From contig CAKULV010000081.1 of the NCBI GenBank assembly GCA_934667425.1, forward strand, positions 1 through 7,937: a DNA stretch of 7,937 nucleotides, written 5' to 3'. The number at the start of each line of letters is the position of its first letter. Position 1 is the first letter of the stretch. Of this stretch, positions 1 through 5,546 are shown piece by piece. The position numbers and the translations under genes were made by a program. The notes beneath the pieces are model-generated. The model had not been told where the DNA came from and ran no database searches. It saw only the letters and a program-made list of their open reading frames with translations. This DNA comes from an uncultured Kiritimatiellota bacterium (lineage in GTDB: Bacteria; Verrucomicrobiota; Kiritimatiellia; RFP12; UBA1067).

Positions 1-385
1 CATTTTCCACGATGGCGAGGGCGCCATCGCCACGAAAGCACCCCCGTAGCGACGACGCCCTCGTCGTCGTGCGTTGCACGGGGAGGGTCGCGCTTGTCGC
101 GACCGTTACTCGCCGCCCACCACCATCTACCCACTGCCACCTACATCTTCTACACTTCTACACGGCCATTTTTCACGATGGCGAGGGCGCCATCGCCACG
201 AAAGTACCCCCGTAGCGACGGCGCCCTCGTCGTCGTGCGTTGCGCGGGAGGGTCGCGCTTGTCGCGACCGTTACTCGCCGCCCACCACCATCTACCCACT
301 ACCACCTACATCTTCTACACTTCTACACGGCCATTTTTCACGATGGCGAGGACGCCATCGCCACGAAAGCACCCCCGTAGCGACA
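1..385 (+). repeat. Tandem array of ~165 bp palindrome-rich intergenic units (two full, third cut short)
   Basis: Two complete units and the start of a third repeat with a 165-166 bp period (unit starts near 1, 167 and 332). Each unit has, in order: a hairpin GATGGCG-AGGG-CGCCATC (11-28, 177-194, 342-359; the third loop is AGGA); a second hairpin with CGACGACG-type arms around CCCT (near 50-65 and 216-231); a third hairpin GGTCGCG-CTTGT-CGCGACC (within 81-105 and 246-270); then a tract almost free of G (about 117-164 and 281-328). After about 385 the third unit switches to a different module. The changes between units fall in loops or are tolerated as G-U pairs, so the hairpin shapes are kept. 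No credible protein is encoded. Function is unknown; the array looks like a BIME-type mosaic repeat. Confidence 0.9.
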
Positions 386-445
386 TATCCCCCGAACGAA
401 GTGAGCCGCGCAAGCGGTCGCAAGAGGGGTGCGCCCTCGCCGTCG
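380..445 (+). repeat. 66 bp GC-rich repeat module, copy 1 (module E)
   Basis: This segment begins GCGACATATCCCCC and ends CGCCCTCGCCGTCG. It matches 4727-4792 base for base, in the same orientation on the + strand. Inside is a small CCGC-GCAA-GCGG hairpin, flanked by CCCC and GGGG runs that could form an outer stem. It takes the place of the second and third hairpins in the third unit of the left array. Confidence 0.9.
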
Positions 446-509
446 CCACTACCATCTACCAACTACCCACTACCATCTACCCACCAAATGCAATCATAAA
501 TCGTAAATC
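446..509 (+). repeat. G-free heptad repeat tract plus AT-rich tail (module F, left copy)
   Basis: Bases 446-487 are a 7-bp tandem repeat with consensus CNNCTAC: five full units and one degenerate unit, with no G on the + strand over 42 bases. An AT-rich tail containing AAATGCAATC and AAATCGTAAAT follows, ending just before the promoter of the SPFH gene. Copies of the same tract, reverse complemented, stand upstream of the two permease genes. In all three cases the G-free strand is the sense strand of the following gene. Confidence 0.85.
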
Positions 510-523
510 TTTCTACGCGGATA

Positions 524-532
524 TGCTATAAT
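524..532 (+). promoter_or_regulatory. Extended -10 promoter of the SPFH gene
   Basis: TGC followed directly by a perfect TATAAT (527-532) makes an extended -10 element. No good -35 hexamer stands 16-18 bp upstream (about TAAATC), which is tolerable for an extended -10 promoter. The predicted transcript starts near 539 and gives a leader of about 26 bases before the ATG at 565. The promoter lies just downstream of the heptad repeat tract, so that tract would not be in this leader. Confidence 0.7.
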
Positions 533-564
533 TCCGGCCAAAACCATATGAAAGGAAATGCACC

Positions 565-1497
565 ATGGGAAGTCTCGTGTTTTTCGCGATAATCGCGCTT
601 ATCGTACTGGTCGCAATCATAAAGACGGCCGTAATCGTTCCGCAGAACACTGCGTATATCGTTGAACGCCTCGGCAGGTACAATTCCACGCTTGAGGCCG
701 GATTCCACATACTAATCCCGTTCTTCGACAAGATCGCCTACCGCCACACGCTGAAGGAACAGGCGATAGACGTGCCGCCGCAGCAGTGCATCACCAAGGA
801 CAACATTGCCGTAGACGTGGACGGCATCCTGTACATGCAGGTCATGGATCCTGCCAAGGCCTCATATGGCATCGGCAACTACCTGTTCGCCACCACACAG
901 CTTGCGCAGACCACGATGCGCTCGGAAATGGGCAAGCTCGACCTCGACCGCAGCTTCGAGGAGCGTACCTCCATCAATGCGGCCATCGTTGCCGCCGTGG
1001 ACAAGGCGAGCGACCCCTGGGGCATCAAGGTCACCCGCTACGAGATAAAGAACATCACGCCGCCGCAGACGATTCGCGACGCGATGGAGAAGCAGATGCG
1101 CGCGGAGCGCGAGAAGCGCGCAATGATCGCAGAGTCCGAGGGCGAACGCCAGTCGAAGATAAACAGGGCCGAGGGCGAACGCCAGCAGGCGATTGCGCTT
1201 TCCGAGGGCGAGAGGGCCAGACGCATCAACGAGGCCGAGGGCCGCGCCAAGGAAATCACCCTCGTCGCGGAAGCCCAGGCCGAGGGCATCCGGAAAGTCG
1301 CATCCGCGCTCAATGAGCCTGGCGGCATGAGCTCCGTGAACATGCAGCTTGCGCAGCAGTATCTTGTCCAGTTCGGGCAGCTCGCGAAGACGAACAATTC
1401 CATGATCATCCCGGCGGATCTCGCCGATGTGGCAGGAGTGCTCAAGGCGTGCAGCTCGATAATCAAGTCAGGCGCAACACCTGTGGCCAAGGCCTAA
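565..1497 (+). CDS. SPFH/Band 7 membrane protein, paraslipin (stomatin-like, QmcA type)
   Basis: A 310-residue member of the stomatin/prohibitin/flotillin superfamily, of the paraslipin kind (QmcA, stomatin-like protein 2). Such proteins assemble into large membrane-bound oligomers linked to membrane microdomains and protease control. Residues 4-24 form one N-terminal membrane anchor. The SPFH domain follows (about 25-175), with VPQNTAYIVERLGRY at 25-39 and RYEIKNITPP at 158-167. A long charged helix (about 173-248) carries SEGER/AEGER repeats starting at 191, 202, 213 and 224, an exact 11-residue spacing expected for a hendecad coiled coil. The C-terminal segment (about 255-310) is typical of paraslipins. 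AAAGGA at 551-556 is a good ribosome-binding site for the ATG at 565, and the gene ends in tandem TAA codons. It has its own promoter and terminator. No NfeD-like partner is visible, and any link to the salvage genes is only positional. Confidence 0.95.
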   Translation: MGSLVFFAIIALIVLVAIIKTAVIVPQNTAYIVERLGRYNSTLEAGFHILIPFFDKIAYRHTLKEQAIDVPPQQCITKDNIAVDVDGILYMQVMDPAKASYGIGNYLFATTQLAQTTMRSEMGKLDLDRSFEERTSINAAIVAAVDKASDPWGIKVTRYEIKNITPPQTIRDAMEKQMRAEREKRAMIAESEGERQSKINRAEGERQQAIALSEGERARRINEAEGRAKEITLVAEAQAEGIRKVASALNEPGGMSSVNMQLAQQYLVQFGQLAKTNNSMIIPADLADVAGVLKACSSIIKSGATPVAKA

Positions 1498-1508
1498 TAA
1501 TATGATCG

Positions 1509-1551
1509 AGCGCGGTAGCGTCAATGCAACAGACGCAACCGCGCTTTAATT
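1509..1551 (+). terminator. Intrinsic terminator after the SPFH gene
   Basis: A strong hairpin: an 8-bp stem AGCGCGGT/ACCGCGCT (1509-1516 and 1538-1545), an A-A mismatch, then a 5-bp stem GCGTC/GACGC (1518-1522 and 1532-1536) around a 9-base loop. A short T-rich stretch (TTTAATT) follows on the + strand. On the minus strand the bases after the hairpin are not T-rich, so it should mainly stop the SPFH transcript. It sits in the 78-bp gap between convergent genes. Confidence 0.75.
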
Positions 1552-1575
1552 GTGGCGAAACCACCCTGCCAAACT

Positions 1576-2124
1576 TCAGTGCGAAGCCAGCAGGTCGGCA
1601 AGCATCGGGTCCTTTGCGGCCACCTCGTCCGGCGCAAGGCCGACGATCTCGTGCGGAAACACGATCCAGTCGTTCCCCACATCCTTGGCGAAGTAGTCAG
1701 GCTTGAGATCCGTGGTGTTCTTCTCCGGCTTCCAGTAGACGCACGCCATGCGCATCTCCGCGCCGACCGCGACCATCCTGCCATGCACTGCCTTTGCGGT
1801 CTTGCCGGTATCGAACACGTCATCGACGACAAGCACCTTGTCGCCCTTGCGCAGCATCCCGAAAATCTCCTCGCCGAGCGTGAAACTCACGCCGCCGGGA
1901 TTCTGCCCGATTCCCGTGTAGCTTGCGCACTTTAGCGGCATGTGGCGAACATCCCAGCCCGATGCATTGAAGTACTCGTGCATGGTGACTCCGACAGGCG
2001 CCCCGCCCCGCCACAGCGCGATCAGGATATCGGGCCTCCATCCGGAATTCCGCACGGCTGCGGCGAGCCGCCACGAGTCGTGCAGGAATTCATTCGCGGA
2101 AAGATAGTGCTTTTTCGCCACCAT
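1576..2124 (-). CDS. Purine phosphoribosyltransferase, COG2236/Gpt-like (hypoxanthine/xanthine/guanine type)
   Basis: A 182-residue type I phosphoribosyltransferase that should join a 6-oxopurine to PRPP in the cytoplasm. The PRPP-binding signature VLVVDDVFDTGKTA is at residues 97-110. The PPi-loop region LIALWRGGAPVG is at 34-45, and SYTGIG (68-73) matches the flexible-loop region of the COG2236 group. WIVFPHEI at 153-160 is the usual base-recognition segment, with aromatic residues to stack on the purine. The open frame extends upstream to 2295, but that part overlaps the preceding gene and reads as shadow sequence. The ATG at 2124 lies 13 bp after the barrel gene's stop and begins the conserved domain. 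No good Shine-Dalgarno precedes it, so translation is probably coupled to the upstream gene. Exact base preference (hypoxanthine, xanthine or guanine) cannot be read from the sequence. It is the last gene of a permease-barrel-PRT unit. Confidence 0.9.
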   Translation of the reverse strand: MVAKKHYLSANEFLHDSWRLAAAVRNSGWRPDILIALWRGGAPVGVTMHEYFNASGWDVRHMPLKCASYTGIGQNPGGVSFTLGEEIFGMLRKGDKVLVVDDVFDTGKTAKAVHGRMVAVGAEMRMACVYWKPEKNTTDLKPDYFAKDVGNDWIVFPHEIVGLAPDEVAAKDPMLADLLASH

Positions 2125-2137
2125 CTCGTTTACGTCA

Positions 2138-3082
2138 TTAGAAGTTGAACGTGGCGCCAAAGCCACCCCAGGCGAAATCCTTGTACTGTCCGTAGTCGCC
2201 GCCATTGCCGTGGTCTGCGGCGGCGCGGAGCGAATGGTCCACAAGATGGCACCAGTATACCTTCGCGAAAAGGCCGAAGTTCTTTGTGATGGCATAGTTG
2301 AAGTCTACGCCAAGCTTCGTGGAGGCCATGCCCGATCCGTGCAGCTCAGTCCAACCGGCGGTAGGGAAGCACCAGTTGTAGCGGCTGGAGCGGTAGACCA
2401 TCTCGAAGATCGGGGTCATGGTCAGGCTGTTGCACACCTCGATCGTCTTCTTGAAGCCGCCGAGCCAGAGGTTGGCCTTGTTCTCGTGATATTCATGCAC
2501 CCACTTGAAGTACGGGATCACATAGGGGTTCTTCAGCTCAAACGCATGGTTCCAGTCCATGGTGGTCATGGTATTGCGTCCATACTGGAAATGGGACTTG
2601 CCATGCGAGTTGTAGTCGTGTCCGCGGCCATGGGGATAGTAGTACCACACTACCTCGGTGCGGTAGTCGAGCCCCCACTGCTTCTCGTCATCGAACCAGA
2701 AGACGCGTCCCCAGTGTATGTTGAAGTCCCATTCGTTGAACGCCTTGCCGTACAGGTCGCGGCGCTTGTCCGTGAGGTCGCTGTTGGACCAGATGCCGAT
2801 GCCGAGGTATCCGAGGTCGATGTCGTTCGGCAGGATCGAGACGTTGCCTTCAACATAGCCGGACATGGTCGGCTCGGAGTTAAGCAGCGAACCGTAGAGC
2901 TGGTAGCCGGAATACATTCCGTAGTTTCCGAAGCCCCAGAACGCAAAGGGGAGATCGTCGTCCTCCTCTTCGAGTTCGATGACCTCGTTCGTGGCGGTTG
3001 CGGCCTCGTCCTTTTTCGCCTCTGCGGCGTCCGCAGACCACAATGTACTTGCCGCAATCACGGCCATGAGCAGTTTTTTCAT
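2138..3082 (-). CDS. Outer-membrane beta-barrel protein, family unknown
   Basis: A 314-residue exported protein. Residues 1-20 are a clear Sec signal peptide (MKKLLMAVIAASTLWSADA), probably cut near AEA-KK. A short acidic linker (about 32-44, EVIELEEEDDD) leads into a Trp/Tyr-rich body of alternating polar and aromatic residues. The chain ends in FGATFNF, and a final Phe is the classic signal for BAM-mediated barrel insertion. The body contains the pattern LLNSEP (67-72) and WSNSDLTD (98-105), which recalls uncharacterised PVC-group barrels. The aromatic GWGG-like end also recalls Tsx nucleoside channels, but I cannot show homology. AAGGAAC stands four bases before the ATG. The gene lies 63 bp after the permease and 13 bp before the phosphoribosyltransferase, so it is probably in their operon. 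A role in passing nucleobases through the outer membrane is inferred from context alone. Confidence 0.8.
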   Translation of the reverse strand: MKKLLMAVIAASTLWSADAAEAKKDEAATATNEVIELEEEDDDLPFAFWGFGNYGMYSGYQLYGSLLNSEPTMSGYVEGNVSILPNDIDLGYLGIGIWSNSDLTDKRRDLYGKAFNEWDFNIHWGRVFWFDDEKQWGLDYRTEVVWYYYPHGRGHDYNSHGKSHFQYGRNTMTTMDWNHAFELKNPYVIPYFKWVHEYHENKANLWLGGFKKTIEVCNSLTMTPIFEMVYRSSRYNWCFPTAGWTELHGSGMASTKLGVDFNYAITKNFGLFAKVYWCHLVDHSLRAAADHGNGGDYGQYKDFAWGGFGATFNF

Positions 3083-3145
3083 TTTGTTCCTTGTTTGTGT
3101 TTGTTTAGTTTGAGAGATCGTCCGGTATTCGCCATGCGATCGTAA

Positions 3146-4561
3146 TCAGCTCTTCACGCCGCCCCAGCGGTCTGCATCCTTGATTGACGGATCGGTCTCG
3201 GAAAAGCGGAAGTCCTTGCCCGGCAGGATCGCGTTGAGCAGGATACCCGTCAGTGCGCCGACCGCGAGGCCCGAGAGTGCGAAGCTGACGCCGCCGACCG
3301 CGAACTTGATCGCGCCGGCCTTGGAGAAGGAGATGCCGAGCGTGAGGACGAGGATGATCGCGGCGATGAGCATGTTGCGGGACTTGCCGAGATCGACCTG
3401 CGACTCGACGAGGTTGCGTACGCCCACCGCGGAAATCATTCCGTAGAGGACAAAAGACACGCCGCCGATGGTCGAGCCGGGAATCGTGCCGATGAATGCG
3501 GAGAACTTCGGGCAGAACGACACGAGGATCGCAAGGACGGCCGCGATGCGGATCACGCAAGGATCATAGACCTTCGAGAGCGAGAGCACTCCCGTATTTT
3601 CGCCGTAGGTGGTGTTCGCGGGAGCGCCAAAGAGCGAAGCGAGACACGTCGCGAGGCCATCTCCGAGCATCGTGCGGTGGAGACCCGGATTCTTGAAGAA
3701 GTTGCGGTGCACTGTAGAGCTGATCGCCGAGATGTCGCCGACGTGCTCCATGATCGTGGCGAACGCGAGCGGCACGATGATCGCAAGCGAAGTAACGACG
3801 AGCCCCATGTCCGGCTTTGCGAGAACCGGGAACACCGTATTGTCCCAATGGACGGGCAAGCCAACCCAGGCGGCATTCGTCACGTTGGAGTAATCGATTG
3901 CCTGGGTCCATCCGGCCTTGCCCATCAGGTATGCGGCCGCATACGAGAAGATCACGCCCATCAGGATCGGGATGATCTTGAACATGCCGCGCCCCCACAC
4001 CGAAAACGCAATCACGGTGAGGATCGCGACAAGTGCGATCGGCCACGACGCCTCGCAGCTGTTCACAGCGACAGGCGAAAGGACGAGGCCGATGCCGATG
4101 ATGATCGGACCCGTGACGACCGGCGGGAAGTACTTCATCACGGTCTTCACGCCGCAGGCCTTGACGAACCCCGCCACGATGAAGTAGACGGCTGACGATG
4201 CCGCAACGCCAATGCAGGCGTACTGGAGCGCGACCGGCTTCGTGAGCGACTCGTAGCCCGTCGTGCCGGCAAGGTGCGTGAGCGCAAAGTAGCCCGCGAG
4301 GTAGGCGAACGACGAACCGAGGAACGCCGGCACCATCCGCTTCGTGAGGAAGTGGAAGAGGAGTGTGCCGAGGCCTGCCCAGAGGAGCGTGGCGGACGGG
4401 GAAAGTCCCGTCAGGATCGGAACGAGGATCGTCGCGCCGAACATGGCGAACATATGCTGAACGCCAAGTATGCCCATCTTGGGAAGTCCAAGCACTCGAG
4501 CGTTGTACACGCCGTCTGCGACGGCCTCTTTCCTGTCATCTGTCTGATTCTGGTTGTCCAT
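3146..4561 (-). CDS. uraA: Uracil permease-type NCS2 nucleobase:proton symporter
   Basis: A 471-residue inner-membrane transporter of the NCS2 (nucleobase-ascorbate) family, expected to import uracil or possibly xanthine with protons. The N-terminal block GILGVQHMFAMFGATILVP (30-48) is diagnostic. The two substrate-site helices are present: MEHVGDISAI (271-280), whose Glu272 matches UraA Glu241, and NTTYGENTGV (317-326), whose Glu321 matches UraA Glu290. The position matching UraA His245 is Asp276 here. Hydrophobic segments run through residues 30-450, consistent with 14 membrane spans, and length is normal for the family. No Shine-Dalgarno is seen: the bases before the ATG are CTACCAA-type heptad repeats. 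It heads a probable operon with the barrel and the phosphoribosyltransferase. The partner enzyme looks purine-type, so xanthine or broad specificity remains possible and the symbol is tentative. Confidence 0.9.
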   Translation of the reverse strand: MDNQNQTDDRKEAVADGVYNARVLGLPKMGILGVQHMFAMFGATILVPILTGLSPSATLLWAGLGTLLFHFLTKRMVPAFLGSSFAYLAGYFALTHLAGTTGYESLTKPVALQYACIGVAASSAVYFIVAGFVKACGVKTVMKYFPPVVTGPIIIGIGLVLSPVAVNSCEASWPIALVAILTVIAFSVWGRGMFKIIPILMGVIFSYAAAYLMGKAGWTQAIDYSNVTNAAWVGLPVHWDNTVFPVLAKPDMGLVVTSLAIIVPLAFATIMEHVGDISAISSTVHRNFFKNPGLHRTMLGDGLATCLASLFGAPANTTYGENTGVLSLSKVYDPCVIRIAAVLAILVSFCPKFSAFIGTIPGSTIGGVSFVLYGMISAVGVRNLVESQVDLGKSRNMLIAAIILVLTLGISFSKAGAIKFAVGGVSFALSGLAVGALTGILLNAILPGKDFRFSETDPSIKDADRWGGVKS

Positions 4562-4675
4562 GGTTGGTTTAGGGGTTAGTTGGTAGTTGGTAAATTATTT
4601 ACGATTTGCGATTTGCGATTGCATTTATGTAGTGGGTAGTTGGTAGATGGCAGTTGGTAGATGGCAGTTGGTAGG
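4562..4675 (-). repeat. G-free heptad tracts and AT-rich linker upstream of uraA (module F, middle copy)
   Basis: Read on the minus strand, 4674-4632 is a 7-bp tandem repeat with CTACCAA, CTGCCAT and CTACCCA units. An AT-rich linker with ATTTGC/GCAAAT repeats follows (4631-4592), then a second short heptad run (4591-4562) that touches the ATG of uraA. Bases 4603-4660 are identical over 58 bp to 6981-7038 upstream of the purine permease. No convincing -10/-35 pair is visible here. Confidence 0.85.
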
Positions 4676-4690
4676 TTTTAGGGCGCACGG

Positions 4691-4724
4691 CGGGAGGGTC
4701 GCGCTTGTCGCGACCGGCCTCCCG
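4691..4724 (+). repeat. Extended hairpin (module C, middle copy)
   Basis: The 25-bp hairpin module seen at 81-105 and 246-270 recurs at 4692-4716. Here it is lengthened by outer arms: CGGGAGG at 4691-4697 pairs with CCTCCCG at 4718-4724, and GTCGCG (4698-4703) pairs with CGCGAC (4709-4714) around loop CTTGT, leaving a three-base bulge. No T run follows on either strand, so it is not an obvious intrinsic terminator. Confidence 0.75.
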
Positions 4725-4726
4725 TG

Positions 4727-4792
4727 GCGACATATCCCCCGAACGAAGTGAGCCGCGCAAGCGGTCGCAAGAGGGGTGCGCCCTCGCCGTCG
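4727..4792 (+). repeat. 66 bp GC-rich repeat module, copy 2 (module E)
   Basis: Identical base for base to 380-445 and in the same + strand orientation. The flanking G-free tracts (4562-4675 and 4793-4840) are reverse complemented compared with the left region. The module has therefore been flipped relative to its surroundings in one of the two places. Confidence 0.9.
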
Positions 4793-4840
4793 TGGGAAAT
4801 GGCCGTGTAGACGTGTAGAAGATGTAGGTGGTAGTGGGTA
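4793..4840 (-). repeat. G-poor CTAC tract (module D, middle copy)
   Basis: On the minus strand this reads as a C/A/T-rich stretch with CTACATCTTCTACACGTCTAC. It is almost the same as the D tracts at 117-173 and 281-338 and the partial copy at 7133-7174. It opens the compound repeat element when read in the direction of uraA transcription. Confidence 0.85.
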
Positions 4841-4860
4841 AGAGGGATTGCGGACGCTCC

Positions 4861-4970
4861 ATAAATGGTTAAATGTCGCTTCGCTCCTAAATCGCCGCTT
4901 CGCGGCTTTAAATCTGTATGGGAATTTAACCATTTAACCATTAAACCATTTAACCATTTAACCATTTAAT
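4861..4970. repeat. 8-bp tandem array with an inverted copy (TTTAACCA repeats)
   Basis: Bases 4925-4970 are an 8-bp tandem repeat, TTTAACCA, with five units (the third is TTAAACCA) and a partial sixth. An inverted copy of 14 bp stands at 4862-4875 and can pair with several registers of the array. Between them are two GC-rich blocks with CGCTTCGC cores, one forming the hairpin GCCGC-TTC-GCGGC (4894-4906). This part lies between apt and the compound repeat and encodes nothing credible. The rest of 4841-5008 shows no gene or clear terminator; 4986-5005 again carries the GCAAATCATAAAT-type motif seen near the other tracts. Confidence 0.85.
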
Positions 4971-5008
4971 CCAAATAATCCCCGAGGCAATCGCAAATCA
5001 TAAATCCA

Positions 5009-5536
5009 TCATTTCCCGCTATACTTCACGAGAGACGCGACATCGTAGCCTTTGAGTGCGTTTGAGCGTGCGGCAAAGCCCTCCAGCTCGATCGGGAAGA
5101 TCATCTTCACCACGATGCCGCCGAGGCGTTCGACAAGCTTTGCGGCCGCACGCGCGGTGCCGCCAGTCGCAAGCAGGTCGTCAACGATGACCACGCGCTG
5201 GCCCGGCCTTATGGCGTCGGAATGCATATGAAGCTCCGCCTTGCCGTACTCGAGGTCGTAGGATTCGGATATCGTCTCGCGGGGGAGCTTGCCAGGCTTG
5301 CGGATCGGAACGAACGCCGTCCTGAACCGGTCCGCGAGCGCCGCGCCAAAAATGAAGCCGCGCGATTCTGGCGCAGCCACAAGGTCGAATTCACAATCTG
5401 CAAGGATGCCCGTAGTCTGGTCGAGGGCGAGCTGGAAGCCGTCCGGCGACTCCAGGATCCCGGTCACGTCGCGAAACAGGACTCCCTCCTTCGGGAAGTC
5501 ACGTATCGCCTTTACATAGTCGTTTAGGTTCTTCAT
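5009..5536 (-). CDS. apt: Adenine phosphoribosyltransferase
   Basis: A 175-residue cytoplasmic enzyme that converts adenine and PRPP to AMP and pyrophosphate. Nearly every signature of the family is present: FPKEGVLFRDVT at 14-25, the ESRGF substrate loop at 57-61, VPIRKPGKLP at 76-85, YDLEYG at 93-98, and the PRPP-binding motif VVIVDDLLATGGTA at 115-128. Length matches bacterial Apt (about 170-180). An upstream extension of the frame to 5740 is an Arg/Ser-rich shadow of the permease gene and is rejected; the ATG at 5536 starts the standard N-terminus. It follows the AzgA-type permease by 10 bp, and AGGG eight bases before the ATG lies across the permease stop codon, so the two are almost surely co-transcribed and perhaps translationally coupled. 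Together they import and trap adenine. Confidence 0.97.
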   Translation of the reverse strand: MKNLNDYVKAIRDFPKEGVLFRDVTGILESPDGFQLALDQTTGILADCEFDLVAAPESRGFIFGAALADRFRTAFVPIRKPGKLPRETISESYDLEYGKAELHMHSDAIRPGQRVVIVDDLLATGGTARAAAKLVERLGGIVVKMIFPIELEGFAARSNALKGYDVASLVKYSGK

Positions 5537-5546
5537 GCCGCAATCC

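Noticed and set aside
1..515. CRISPR array
   Set aside because: The repeats are 165 bp, contiguous and without unique spacers; no cas genes are present.
74..531. Overlapping plus-strand open frames of 141 and 145 residues in the left repeat array
   Set aside because: They simply translate the tandem repeat in two frames, giving duplicated His/Pro/Arg-rich peptides. Both frames are open only because the CTAC and GC-rich modules lack stops; no ribosome-binding site or domain is seen.
2125..2295. Longer N-terminus for the COG2236-like phosphoribosyltransferase
   Set aside because: The extra 57 residues overlap the end of the barrel gene, have shadow-like composition, and precede the normal domain start at the ATG at 2124.
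2210..3145. 311-residue plus-strand frame antisense to the barrel gene
   Set aside because: It is a shadow produced by high-GC codon use. The minus-strand frame has a signal peptide, ribosome-binding site and barrel-type C-terminus, so the antisense frame is not credible.
4678..4965. Minus-strand frames beginning MVKWLNGLMVKW in the apt-uraA spacer
   Set aside because: The repeated MVKWLN comes from the 8-bp tandem array read as codons, and the rest reads through the repeat modules. No protein-like features.
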